NCBI GenBank assembly: GCA_028829895.1
Contig: CM054177.1
Coordinates: 47,128,164-47,192,163, forward strand
Length of the DNA: 64,000 nucleotides
Direction of reading: 5' to 3'
From: Sinotaia quadrata
Taxonomy: Eukaryota > Mollusca > Gastropoda > Architaenioglossa > Viviparidae
The notes under the pieces were generated by a model that searched no databases, had not been told where the DNA came from, and was given only the letters and a program-made list of their open reading frames with translations. Positions 33,282 through 46,560 of this stretch are shown one piece after another; positions within the stretch are counted from its first letter, which is position 1, and each line of letters starts with the position of its first letter. Made by a program: the position numbers and the translations under genes.

Positions 33282-36119
33282 GATTCAAATCAGACCCACT
33301 TCAAGATGAATATATAGAGTTCAAATCACAGCTTGCTTCAGCATAAATATATATGACTTCCAAACACAGCATGCTTCAAAATTTTTACTTTTATAGTTAA
33401 GGCCAAGACATATACTTTTATAGTTCATTTAATGGCTTATTTTAAAGATGAGTGTTTTGGGATTCACATCAAATGTACTTCAAAACGACTATAAATCAGG
33501 ACAGTTCAAGATAAATGTCAAGATATGCTTCAAGATGAACATTTTAAGGTTCATTTCTATATGACTGTAAGAAGGCCAGGCTTTATTAGGGTTTTGCCAG
33601 ACATTGTTTAAACTTTTGCTAAAATATTAACCAGACAAATCATTGATCTTATTGTAATCCACATTATTGCATGACTACAAGAATGCATACAGCTCATAGA
33701 ATCATCTGATATTTTAAGTAGCACAATTAGCTTATAAATGTAGATGATTTTCACTGAATCATTTGATCATACAACTGTAAGAAAAATAAAAAGTTTATGG
33801 ATATTGTGCACATGATCACATATCTTAAGTCGTAATACATCATAGCTACAAATAAAAGTATTGACTCATGCACCCTTCAGTAGAGCAAATGGAAGAAATG
33901 TTCAAATCAAGTTTGTTGCACCACATTACTTTAAAACATTGTATTTAGATGCAATCTAGAATATTTTAAATGGAATGACCATATAATCTTAAATACACAC
34001 AGATATAGCTCTAAATAAAGTCCACATGAACATGTGGCATCAAGGTATACTAACACCTAACTACAGATACAATGTACTAAATTACATTACCTCAGTCAGA
34101 TACAGATACCTTCATAGTTCTGACTATACACGATGCCAAAGTTCACTAGAACATGTGATTTGGGGGTATACAAACAGATCATATCTACATATAAAGATCA
34201 CTGAATCTCTTGACTTCAGCAAGTACAAATATATCATAGTTGCTAATGAAGATTACATTCCTATAACCTCAGAAAAGAGCATAGCAGCAACAAAGTGTAC
34301 ATATCACATGATTTAGAGAGTATTTAAATTATTTAATAAGTATGAGCCCTTCACACACACATACAAACTACATAAAAATACATATTCATGCATGCATACA
34401 CACCCACACAAACAACACATGCACACATACAAAACACCTCAACATTTCTTAATACCCTTTTGGAAGGAAAAATTCATGATTAAGCATTTTTATCTAATTA
34501 TACTGCCTTACACTTAATATGCAGTTTACATCAACCTTCATATTGTCTCATGCTTAACACTAAACCTTAAATTAGAGTTCTTAGGCTGAAAGCAAGGAAA
34601 AGCATCACAATCTGAGGGTAATTCCAGCAAGACTGAAAATGTCCAAAAACAGGTACAGTGGCAGTGAAGCACATGAAATCATGTTTTGTAACATTGTTAA
34701 TAGTGTGTAATAAAATAATTTGCTTAACTTTTATCTTATTGACTACATTTATAAAAGTCTTTTGAGAATATCTTGTTTGCACATTTGCCTGACTGTTTTC
34801 AAAGACTAAATATATTTAATTTTTTTTTTAGATACCTTCTATGTATATTTGCACAATTATTATCTTATTGATTAAATTTATAGAAGTCTTTTGGGAATAC
34901 CTTGTATTTACATGACTATTTTCAAAGCAAATTATTTATAATTCTTTAGAGATACCTTGTGCACAATGATTTAAGACAATAAATATCAAATTAAACAACT
35001 AATATCAAAAGTGAAGAAATAATTTATTTTTAATTTCTTTCACTGTTAAAGAATCAATCAAATAAATAGTTAATAGTGGGAGTAATCTGTGACATACATG
35101 TGTATTCTTCTTCATTGGCTTTCAAAGTGAAGGATTTCATTCATTGTTTCATTTTTCCTCTTTGCTTACAAGCTCTATTTTTATGCAAATGATTATTCAG
35201 ACAATTTTTATAAAGTTTAAATCTGAAGATGGACAACTTATGATTATTTAATTTGATGGATGCTTTTAAACTTTAATATGAGATTAATTTTGTTTCTAGA
35301 AATTAAATATTTTTGTGATATATTTGGTTTATCACTTAGCACTTAATATATAACCTAATACATGTATTCTTAAACAAGAAAAACAGTAGACATCTGTTGA
35401 CATTATGATTATTGTTGTATTTCTTTATATTCGACTCAGCAAATTTATTTTCGTTATATTTAAATATTTCTTACTACTTTTGTCATTTCTTTTTTTTTTA
35501 TTTTTAAACTAGCTATTTTATTATTTTCATGCTTACAATTTACTTTTATTAATATTAACTTAATTATTAACAGATACTAAATGAAATTATATTTTAGTAA
35601 TACTTGAACACAGAAATTGTTATTCTTCATTCAGTACCAAACAAAAATTGTATAAGTATGGTTATATATGTAAGTTTATATGGTTTTATAAAGTTTAGAA
35701 CACATGTATTAAAATATTTCATTTAAGAGTTACCATTTTCAAATATTTTTTAATTTAAAAAATAATAAATAAAAACAGATTTAGTTTAGGACATTTGAAA
35801 CTATAGTATGAGCATGTGTTTATATCTATAAATTTATATACACTGTACACAGATACAAATAAAATGTTACAAGCATTTTCTAAATGCCATATTATTTGTA
35901 TATGATTTTTCTGTGTAATTTATACCGGTCTTTTATCACTTGTTGTTGTAATACATTTGTTTACATAATAAATTTTTTACTTTTTACTTTGAAATTGATC
36001 CTGTTATGCTAATTATAATTATAAATACATTCAGAACACTTCAATGTACACACATCAGATAAGTTTCTTGCTGTTCGTATATTTTATTAATTTTTATTAA
36101 ACTAATCCTGGACTGATCA
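33282..36119. other. P450 3' flank, noncoding
   Basis: Probable 3' UTR to about 33.8 kb (AATAAA at 33785, also near 33851 and 34014), with degenerate TTCAAGATGAAT-type short repeats at 33280-33560. Very AT-rich beyond. No gene recognised. Confidence 0.5.
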
Positions 36120-36960
36120 CTTCATTTTTTAAGTTTGATTAGATGTGTAGCATTTTGGAAGTTAGGTTGCTATGTGATTCTTCTATATAAGAGAAAGTTG
36201 TATGTGTTATGGAAGAGTTATTATTCAGTTGCTGTTAGTTTTATAATTATATATATTGGATAGAATTATTAGTTAAGATTGTGTGATTCAGTTGAAAGGA
36301 TGTGAATTAAGTAACTGAATGATTTAAGTACATAATTATAGAAAGTGAATTAGGCAGCTTTGTCACATAAGTATGAGGGGGAAAAAGTTGTGTGATTTTA
36401 GCACAAGAGAAATGAGTGACTTAAGCTGTTGTATCATTTAAATACAAGGAAAAAGAGAGTTTGATTGCTGAATTATTTAAGTATGAGGGGAAAAAAAGAG
36501 AGTAGGTTGCTGTTTGATTCAAGTACAAGGGAAAGAATAAGTTAAGTTGTTGTGTGATTTAAGTACAATTAGACTGAGGAAGAGAGGTTGAGGGTTATAG
36601 CTGAGTGATATATGAGTGAGTGTGTGGAAGGGTGAGAAAAGGAAGTGTTGGGTTCTTTGTGAAAGAGATAGTGGGAAGTAAGGCTGTATCATTTATATCA
36701 CTGTGAAGAAAGAAGATGTATGACTGAATTATTTTTATGTCTGTGTATATGCAAGAGAGTTAGTTTGTATGATTTATATTAGGGTGAAGGGACAGTTACT
36801 CTGAGTGATTTTTATCAGCATAAAGATAGTTTGTATGATTTAAATCAGTTTAGAAAGAGAGTTAGTCTGTATGATTCTTATCAGGAAAAGGAGAGTTTAT
36901 TTGATTTACATCAGGGTGAAGGAAGAGTTAGTCTGTATGACTGATATCAGTGTGACAGAA
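36120..36960 (+). repeat. Degenerate ~60-bp repeat tract
   Basis: Repeated variants of GTGTGATTTAAGTACAAGG + GAAAGAGTAAGTTG in the first half, then AGTTAGTCTGTATGATTTAT + ATCAGGGTGAAGGA. No coding signal. Confidence 0.75.
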
Positions 36961-38339
36961 AAGTTGTTAGGATTCATGGCTGAATTCATCCTATATGTAT
37001 TTTGAATGGGTAGAAAGAGAGGTTAAATTATTTTGTAAAATGTCTGCTTAAACAAGCAAAAAGCAAGTATGTGTGTATTTCAATTACTTCAGCATGAGGG
37101 TATATGGGGAATTTTGCTTAAGTTGTAAAGGGTGGTGATAGTTATGATTGAATGTATCCTTTGTGTGGACTGGGGTGGGGTGGATGAAAGAGGGTGAGTT
37201 GGGCTTAACAGTTATATATATATATATCAGTATGTGTGGTGGGGGGAAGTTATGGCTGAATGATGTGGTGATTGTAGTTTATATCAGCATAATGGTGTGT
37301 GGCTGTATTTAATACCAGCATGAGTTATGGTTGAATGATGTGTAACATCACTGATAAAAGTTGTTAACTGACTACTAGATTGACTATTCTGGTTGACAAA
37401 ATGAATGGAACACATCAGCCAGCCAACACATTGTCAGTTTGAGTTATCTCTTCTTCCTACCCTAGTGATGAAATTACACAACACTCAGGCAGGAACCATC
37501 ATGTCATGGGGTCTGGACAAGAACCGAACTAGGCAGCCAATGGCGGGCTTCAATGAAAGTTTGTGTGCTTATGAGTACATTTCTGCATTGAATCTTGTGT
37601 TCAAACTTTTCAAATATTGTTTGTTTATAAAGTGTTTGATACCAGTGAATTGACAACTAATGGTAAGTTATTGAATCAGACCCTTTCACATACCTATGTG
37701 TGTATTGTGTATTAAAATGGTGAACATGGGTTTGAGTTTGGTACAATAATTGCCCTTGACAAGAGCCAAACAAAAATAAATAATGAAAACTTAAAAAGTG
37801 GGAAAGAGAAATAGATTTTGATAGGTGTATTCCATTTCAATTTTGTATGCAATTTACAATATGCTTCAAATGTGTATGCAGAAAAATATTCTTTTACCTG
37901 CTTTAATCATTTAATTTTTAAATAGCGATTCTTCTTCAACTGTCTGACAGGCAGTCACTGATAAACTGCCATATGGATTTTCTATATGGTTAATCAACCA
38001 TCTCATGCATCAAAGTATGTCATATGGTTTGAAAACCCAAACATATCACCAATGACAATAATATATTGGTTCATATATAACATAATACAATTGAAGACGA
38101 AACTCTGATCTCTGTCTTGTTAGTCACAACCTTGACAAAGTGTATAGCATACTCCTTACGCTTATACACTGCAATATTAGTTCCCGGCGTACCAGTTGTT
38201 CAAGTTTCTGACTGAAGGGTAACTGGAAACTTGAGAGTTGAAACTCCAAACTTGAAACTCAAACTCTGAAACTCAACAGGCCACTTGCTCACTGTGAAAT
38301 ATAATTAAGGAGCAAACCTAAGTTTCCTGTTCATCACAA

Positions 38340-38570
38340 TATAACTCCATTCTATCTTACATCCATCCTTAACTTACAATTTCCTGCAACAGTATTTATT
38401 AGCCTGATACACACACATGGTAAAATAAATATAGCATATCAAACAATGTCAAGTGTTAGCACACTACAAGTGTGCAGTTTAGTTCAAACATTTGTAGAAA
38501 TAAAAGTCAACTCATATAAACACAAGTATAACATATCAATAGTAAAAATGCATGAAATATTCCTAACTCC
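38340..38570 (+). repeat. Interspersed repeat family 1, 3' fragment
   Basis: TTACAATTTCCTGCAACAGT, then TATTTATTAGCCTGATACAC and AAATATAGCAT match the last quarter of copies at 3550 and 18700. The rest of the element is missing or too diverged. Confidence 0.6.
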
Positions 38571-39149
38571 ATTCTCTCTCAACCAGTCAGTTTAACTCAT
38601 CATCAAGCTAACAACTGCCCTGCTCTAGGCTCAACATGACTAATGTACATAGTGAGGTTTAGTTGCAGTTTTGTGGGCACAGAATGCATAAAATATTTAA
38701 ATGTTATTGCATACATTTGGTTGCATGAATAACCAAATCAAACCAATGCATTCCTCAACGTCTATCAAAATATGAAAAACAAACAATAAATACTTTCTTA
38801 ATTTATTTTATTAAAGATTTATAAAATAAATTTTTCTTTTGTTTCATTCTGATAATTTTTAGATTTAAAAAGAAGCTGATTTCACAGCATCAGAAACAAA
38901 TTGTAACATTAAAAATATCAACTACAAGAAAATAACATTAGTGATTTCATTACCATATGAGTAAAGGAAATTTGAAGGAGAGAATAACTGTTCAAAAAAT
39001 GGATCCAAAATAATCTGAAATCTAAGCAATCTCAATTCAAAATAGAGACAAAGAGTCAGGGTTTTAGTCAATCAAGAGTGACAAAGAATGGTTTCATATT
39101 AAATCACAGACCATATTTAAAGGATCTGAATAAAAACATTAGATCTTCT

Positions 39150-39382
39150 AACAAAAGTATTAAATGTCAGGAGGTCATATAACAATCATATTAAATGTCT
39201 AGAGTCCATATAACAAGCATATTAAATGTCTAGAGGCCATATAACAAGCATATTAAAAGTCTAGAGGCCATATAACAAGCATATTGAATGTCTAGAGGCC
39301 ATATAACAAGCATATTATTATTAAATGTCTAGAGGCCATATAACAAGCATGTTAAAAGTCTAGAGGCCATATAACAAGCTAA
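39150..39382 (+). repeat. 31-bp minisatellite, about 7 units
   Basis: Unit TATTAAATGTCTAGAGGCCA + TATAACAAGCA. Confidence 0.95.
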
Positions 39383-39719
39383 TATGGGTGGAGTGCCCAG
39401 AGAATAGTGGCTAGTCAGTGTTCTACAACATGCAAGAGAAACATGTGAAACTGACAATTATCCTGTGAGAATAATTTTGTGTCTTTATGAAAGTGCACAA
39501 AAGACTTTTGCAGCTTCGTCTAGACAAGGTTATGTACAAACTATTTTTGCTATAATCTCTTTAACTCCATTTCTGTTCTCTGATAAAAACTATCATGTGA
39601 TTTATATTGACACTAACCTGTTGAATCATGTATTAGGATAAAGACTATAAATATTGAAATTATTTGAACGTGAATCATGGAAATACTGATGTCATGTAAT
39701 CTTTTCAATGTATTTGTCA

Positions 39720-40070
39720 TGTGTATATTTGATTGTTGATTTAATAAATTTATTGTCCTTACATGTATTGATAACCTTATGTTGGAGAAGAAAGTGGATG
39801 GATGGGGCTCACTAAATATAGATTTAAAGACAGATTTATCTTCTCCTTTGGAAAGAAGTTTTTCACCTATGGAAATATTGTGTGACAGTAAATGTTTGTC
39901 TTAATGGTGTGGAAGAGAGTAAATGTTTACAGCATCTGCAAAGTGAGGGAGACAAGTGGTGTCTTCTGGAGAATTATTAATAATGTAAATTAAGATTCTC
40001 ACCACTTGTAATTAGTTATGGATGATTAAATAATTATAATAATCATAACCATTAACTAATTGGCGAAAGC
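39720..40070 (-). repeat. Interspersed repeat family 1, 5' fragment on minus strand
   Basis: The reverse complement matches 17690-18060 closely (CTCCAGAAGACACCACTTGT, ATATTTAGTGAGCCCCATCC). Truncated after about 350 bp. Confidence 0.75.
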
Positions 40071-43000
40071 ATCACACATTCCTAAATCAAACCATCAAAA
40101 AATCACAAAGATCACTAGTTCCTGATTGCATTTGTCAAAATCATCTTGCATAAATATTAAACAAGGTAATCACACATTCACTGAGTATATATTATTTATG
40201 TTTCACTGTCCACATTTCACCAAAACATATCACAGTATTCAACATTCATCAAGTGCATCTCATGATTATCAGTTCTAAATCATGAATTTCCTTCTGATAA
40301 CTATGTTTAAAATCCATCTAAACACTGATTCCCAAATTATCATTATCAATCATGGGGAAAAGTATGGTTATTATAATAGCATGTTTTGCTTCTTGATTAT
40401 CTCAAAAGATTACAAACATTACTATATTAAAATATGATTATGAGTGATGTGAGGCTAAATTTATTCTTCTTAAAGTTACATTAAAAAAAAACCATCACAA
40501 CTTAGCAAGCAGTACTGAAAACTATGGGTTTGTAAAGGGAATTATTTTGCAAACTCTTGTAGGATAAAACTGCAGAATAGTGTAAGAATATTAAAATTTC
40601 TTACCATGTCACATCACATTTTTTAAAAGTAATTATGATTCTGTTATATAGGATCATTCACGGGTGAAAAAGTCAATAACCAGTAAAGCAAGAAACTTTT
40701 CAAAAGCAATAAAATGAATCTGAGATAAAAAAAATTCCCCAAACTTGTATTTTACTTTAAGAACTAAATGTTTCAACTGATGAGAATAGTTCACAATCAA
40801 GTATGTCCACATATATATATATATATTGTGTTGTATTTGAAGGAAAGAAAATAAGATCAGTTTTATCTTCACCTTGAGAACAAAAATGAGCATACTGATC
40901 CGTTCATTCATTTCTATGTATACTCAAATAATCAATTCTAAAACTGACAAAACAAATAAAATTTCATAAACTGTATAATTTAAAAAAAATAAAATAAAAT
41001 TACAAAAGAAATTAACTTTAAAATCCAGTAAGCAGCCTTTACTCACATGCAGCAAAATAAATTGCAAATGTGACTGAATCATTAAATGGCTTATTATTTA
41101 TTAAGTAAACAGTAGTTTTAAATTTTAAGTGTTTTGAACTGCAAACTTGAATGAATCATTAAATTGCACATTAACTAAGAACACAGTATTGTACTTAATA
41201 TGTTTTGAACTGCATTAGTGTACAGCATTTGTATGAATTCTAAATACAACATTAACATGTCATCAAATTACTTTAGTTTTAATGTTCAATATAAAATCTG
41301 GGATTAAAATTCAACAATAAAACAAAGAAATAAAAATTATACAAAGTAAACAAATTAACTGCTTCATTAAACATTTGTTCAAATGACAAAAATATCTGAG
41401 TATTCTCATCCTAATACAAAATATTAATATACAGATCTATATGTGTTTATTATATATTTAAGACAACTTATAAAACTATGTAGCTTAAAACACTTATTAA
41501 AAATTTTTTAATACTTTCATATCAATGAAATTACTTTATTAAGATTAAGAAGTAACTTCCAGAACTTTCACTCTTATCATTATTAATTTTTAAGGAAGTC
41601 ATATTTTGTTTTGTTAGATAGTTACATCTTTATATCTTAAGTTATTTTAAGTATGTTTTAACAGATTTCTTTCATTCTGTCTTTAAAAAGTACTAACTAA
41701 AGTTCTTTTTAAGTAAATTCTTAATTAAATATTTTAATTATTAAATATTATATAACTGAAAAATAAATAGTAATTATCTCTTAATTAAATTAATCTTATG
41801 CTCAGACTTTAAGTCAGTTAATGAACTTCTGATCTATCAATATCATAAGAAGATATAACTGAAAAGTAAATAGTAATTATCTCTTAATTAATTTTATTTA
41901 TTTTTATGCTCAGACTTAAGTCAGTTAATGAACTTGTGATCTATCAATATCATAAGAAGATATAACTGAAAAGTAAATAGTAATTATCTCTTAATTAAAT
42001 TAATTTGTATTTTTATGTTCAGACGTCAATTTATGAACAGGATCTATCAATAAGAAGATTTATGAGTAAAACTGATTAACTTCCATTATTTATAGCATCA
42101 ATAATTTTAAAAAGAAACTGTTACACATTACAGTCATCACTTCTGCCATTTTAGACATTTAAATGAAATTATTGATTCAAGTTATTAAAAAAGCTGTAAC
42201 AAAATTTAAATATTAAAATGTAAATAATTCTTTGCATTCTCAACAGAATTGATTCTCTATGTACAAACTAACAAAATTAATTATTTTCATAAATATAAAT
42301 AAGTATAATATTAATAGATATAAATGTATAATTTTATTTTTAAAAAATAAAACTTACAAAAGTTACATGTATTTTCACTCTTAAAAATAATTTTTAAACA
42401 AATTACTCTGTTTATAAATATTGATTGTCTATAAATTCTAGTTCACTGTTTGTACTAAATAAATACACATGTGTTTACAAAAGGAAAGGAAAAAAGAAAT
42501 CACTATGACAATCACTGAATTGAGCAGATAAATCATTAATGCCAAATATACAACCAGGCCATCTTAATTTCAATCCCATATCAAATAACATCACTTCTTC
42601 AATTACAGGTCATTTAAATTTTTCTATTTCAGTATTTGCCAATTGTCCCATTTTCAAAAATATCTTTATCAAAAGATATTGAAAAAGAAGAAATGAAGAA
42701 AACTTCTATGAATAATAATATTTTTTAATATTATTACTTTGTTCAATTATGCTGTTTTAAAAGTCTTGTCTTGACTTTTATTAAAAGTTTTAAGGTTAAG
42801 ATATTATTGGTATAAGAAAGGGTAAAATTAGTTTTTTTTAAATAAACTTTAGCAATGAATTGGCTCAGATTTATTTTATAATTTATCTAAATAAATATTA
42901 GTCCTTAAGAGACAAACACCCATCTTTTTCATCAAAGCACATTTCAAGATTTCCCTAACAGTAACAGAGCAGTAGTGCAGCAAAATCAGCTCAAGCCGGA

Positions 43001-45158
43001 AGCTGCCATCATTGTGGACAAATAAAAGGAGCTAATTTATAATAAAGTACTGCTCATAGTAAGCATAATAAAAGTTTCTGCTTAGTCAATACCATACCTG
43101 ATGTTATAAGTTAATACGCTGTGGTAGTTCTAACAAAGCATATGAAATGCTTTCATACTCTTATTCTTAATGTTATACTTATAGGAGTATATCAGTTTCT
43201 GTGCAAATTCATTAATTATTTAATTATAATCAGTAACTGAAATTTGTTGCCATCACAGTAATGCTAGTACATTTTACTTTTCATAAAATAATTCAAATTA
43301 TTGTCTAGTCTCAGATCTTTCTAAGTGCTAGTATTTACAAATCTAATCTTTGATCATATTAATTATTATTTTTAATAAATTTAATCTCTGATCATGTTGA
43401 TTTTTACTGTTAGTGTTACTACACATGATGTTTGATCAGATTAATAAATTGTTATCGAACTTTATATGATCACAGTAATCAGTGTTTAGATAATAAATCA
43501 ACAAATAATGAAATATAACTTATAAGTGAATATTTAAATTAATATTTTAAAAATTAATCAAACAAATTTATCAATGTCAGAATACTTTCATTTAAGTGGC
43601 CATTCATTTAGTCTGTATATATACAGTGTATAAATATATTTTAAAAAATCAGTAATCCCCCTTTCTTCCTGTAGCATTGCATTACTTTTTTTCTCTCTCT
43701 CCAAACATATGCACATTAATCACAGCATCTCCCAACCCACCCATTTCATAGATTCAGTAATGATATAAGTGTTTCTCAAGTATATTTGTAATGCACACAC
43801 ACAACGAGTTTTCTCTTTACACAATATACATTCCCAAACCCTTACAAAAGTTACATTAACAGAAATCATATAAATGGAAGAGTATTTTTCCAATGAAATA
43901 TATACAACTGTACATGTACACATCATAATGTTGAAACAGGAGCATTTAGTTCAACATCTGTACTGAGCAACTAACAACTTACAGACTGAAAATGTGGGAA
44001 TTGGCATCACCAACAAGTTAAATGATGACTAGGAATGATTCACTCACCCTCAGGTTGATATCTTGGATCAGCAACTTCAAGTTTGGCACACACATACAAT
44101 GAAAATGCCTAAATATTAAGTTGCATAAATTGTAATTCATGTAGACAAAACTTGCATAAACAGAAATTCACTAGGTGCATGTGCATATATGTTTTATAAT
44201 ATATATATAAAATGTATAGTATACTGTTACAATATTATTTAGTTTACTGATACTGTGATAGAGACACTGATGACTGAACCTATCCACTGTCCATCATTTT
44301 AAAAATGTCATATATGACATTAAAATATGAATTTTAAAAATATTATTGCTAGTATTACTGACATTTCAATAGTTAGCATAATAGTACTGGGCACAGTAGT
44401 GGAGGGGGGGATATATGTGTGTGTGTATATATATATATCAAAAGATAATAGAACCATTAGTCTGTGAGGCAGCAATGATCAGATTGCATTTGAAGAGATG
44501 CGGCTTTTGTTTAATATCTAGTTCTATACCATAATCACAATTCTATGCAGTCAAAACAATCACTGATACACAAATGATTATTATCATGCAAAAGAGCAAC
44601 CATCTTAAATATACCAGCTCTTGACAGAGGCCACATGTATTGTTTTTAATGTGTATGCATACTGATTGTTAACTTTTAGTATTTCACTTTTCAGTATTAC
44701 TATTAGTATGCACTATTTCAGTATTTGATCTTACTTCCCTTTCATAATCATATGCAAATTTCAACACCTTTCAATTCATGCCTTATCTCTTATTTGGAGG
44801 GCCCCTTAAAATGGATCACCTTTATTTTATGTTTTTTATATAAATCAGAAAAATTAGAAATAAACAGTAAATGTGTAATTTTCCTTGAAACAGTTATTTA
44901 AGAGAATGAGATATTTCTAACAATTATTGTGTTATAATTATATTGTAATTTACATTTTTTATAAATTCTGATTTTACTAAAGTATAATGAAAGGTAATAA
45001 TGTTAATATATAAATAATAAATCTAAATAATAGTCTAATAGTAATACTGGCTGTAATTGGCAAATTAAATTTCACAAGCAATGTATAACAGTCAAAATAA
45101 TTATTACAATATATATAATATTTTAAATTAATTCTAAAGGTGAAAGTTCCTACCAGAA
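40071..45158. other. Long gene-free AT-rich tract
   Basis: Apart from the 107-bp tandem repeat (41750) and small TA/TG runs (40810, 44420), no gene, tRNA or recognisable element was seen. The last few hundred bases are the likely 3' UTR of the ZIP gene. Confidence 0.5.
41750..42060 (+). repeat. ~107-bp tandem repeat, three units
   Basis: Units with GTAATTATCTCTTAATTAA, CAGACTTAAGTCAGTTAATG, GATCTATCAATATCATAAGA. Confidence 0.92.
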
Positions 45159-46313
45159 CTAACCTTTTCCAATCACATCATCAATTCTGCAAAATGGTTT
45201 TTTCACATCATCACTAAGAAACATAATTCCACTGACAGTTGAATAGCCCAGTAGCAAAAACACTAGTTTCAACAGTCTGTCATGGGAAGAATTGAATTCA
45301 CTGGGAATCACCTCAAAAAATGTTACATAGAGAAAAGTGCCAGATGCAAGGCCTTGCAAGATGCCATCTACAAGATTGGAAGTAACCGAGTTCCACAGAT
45401 CTGTTATCAAAAGTCCCACTGCAACACCAATAGGGGCTGTCACTGAAAAAAAGAGAATGGATCTGATGCAAATTTTTGTGGAGAGGCGACTTTGGATGAG
45501 ATTCATACCAAGGCTGAAACTTAAAATACTTTTATGTAAAACTAAGGCTGCAAAGATTCCAAGCACATCTGCTGTCTCAGGCTGCAAACCAACTGCCAAA
45601 CCTTCAAATACAGAGTGAAGCGAGAGAGCCATCAGCATGAGAAGGGCACGGAGTGAAGAGTGGTTCTGGAAGTTGATGTCAGAATGATGATGATGTTCAT
45701 CATCCACAGTGTTTTTGTTTAGTTTTTTGTCTGGTAAAATGTTTGTTTCTTCATCATGGTATTCCTTGTGTGCAACAGATATATCCTGGGTTTCGTTACT
45801 TATACCCACAATGGAATTATTGTTCTGTACGACAGAGACTTTATCCATATCCCTGACTTGTGTGGGTCTTGATCTCTCTTCATCTTGGGTCTTTGACAAA
45901 AGTGGTTCGTGTACACCTCTTTTTACAACCACCGGACGCTCTTTTACTGACAAGACAATTTGCTCAGCAATGAGAATGAGGAACAGTCCCACGCACATGA
46001 TAAATTCGGCCAGAGGAAACCCTGTTGTGATGTTCATGGCAAACAACACAGTAATGAGGTGTTTTCTCACTGCGGGTAACAGGTCGAGGAAACATGTAGC
46101 TAAAAACACGCCAGCAGCATAACAACTTAAAAAACTCAGCACTCTTTTATATGCCGAAAGAGGTTGGCGAGGCGAGCTGGGATATCTATTATGGGGACTC
46201 GTTGCCTTCTTTTGTATGACTGTCATCAGTTTGACTGGAATCATACCCAAGCCGAAAGTCATTACAAACAATACCCCAAGCACCAAACCTTTGGCTGAGA
46301 CTGTCGACAACAT
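45159..46313 (-). CDS. ZIP-family zinc transporter (SLC39A1/2/3-like), intronless, 384 aa
   Basis: Membrane importer of Zn2+ (possibly other divalent metals) into the cytosol. Seen: eight hydrophobic segments (about 9-29, 57-80, 99-122, 222-243, 248-270, 281-303, 312-336, 346-366); a long variable loop (123-221) between segments 3 and 4 with a His cluster HHHH at 207-210; TM4 signature ALSLHSVFEGLAVGLQ with His233 and Glu237; TM5 with His260-Lys261; and ASGTFLYVTFFEVIPSE in TM7. This is the pattern of the ZIP II group (SLC39A1-3). Length is usual, slightly long because of the loop. The ATG has A at -3. No intron is needed. On the minus strand the nearest poly(A) signal downstream is at 44821-44826. 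Which paralogue it matches is undecided. Confidence 0.93.
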   Translation of the reverse strand: MLSTVSAKGLVLGVLFVMTFGLGMIPVKLMTVIQKKATSPHNRYPSSPRQPLSAYKRVLSFLSCYAAGVFLATCFLDLLPAVRKHLITVLFAMNITTGFPLAEFIMCVGLFLILIAEQIVLSVKERPVVVKRGVHEPLLSKTQDEERSRPTQVRDMDKVSVVQNNNSIVGISNETQDISVAHKEYHDEETNILPDKKLNKNTVDDEHHHHSDINFQNHSSLRALLMLMALSLHSVFEGLAVGLQPETADVLGIFAALVLHKSILSFSLGMNLIQSRLSTKICIRSILFFSVTAPIGVAVGLLITDLWNSVTSNLVDGILQGLASGTFLYVTFFEVIPSEFNSSHDRLLKLVFLLLGYSTVSGIMFLSDDVKKPFCRIDDVIGKG

Positions 46314-46550
46314 TTTCTTGTGCTATTTAAAAATATTGCACTTGCATCATTCAGTCCAGGTGCTTGTTTGTTTTTTCCTCAACAATAACTTTGTTGAAAT
46401 GTGTCATCACATAAGGTCATTGGAATTTCTCTGGTGCATGAAAGAATAGCTAGATGCTATCCTACTATCTTAGCCAGAATCGGAAGTAATATTGTATTTG
46501 ATGAACATTTTGTTGTTCTCAGAGCTGCGTCTCTCGATCATGCAATTCCG

Positions 46551-46560
46551 CTCACGTGAG
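46551..46560. promoter_or_regulatory. Perfect palindromic E-box upstream of the ZIP gene
   Basis: CTCACGTGAG, a ten-base palindrome around CACGTG, lies about 240 bp upstream of the zinc-transporter start codon, in its likely promoter. bHLH-ZIP factors (USF, Myc/Max, MITF/TFEB classes) bind CACGTG cores. Function here is inferred from position only. Confidence 0.35.

Noticed and set aside
37405..37653. 82-codon ORF
   Set aside because: No homology recognised and no neighbouring exon-like segments.
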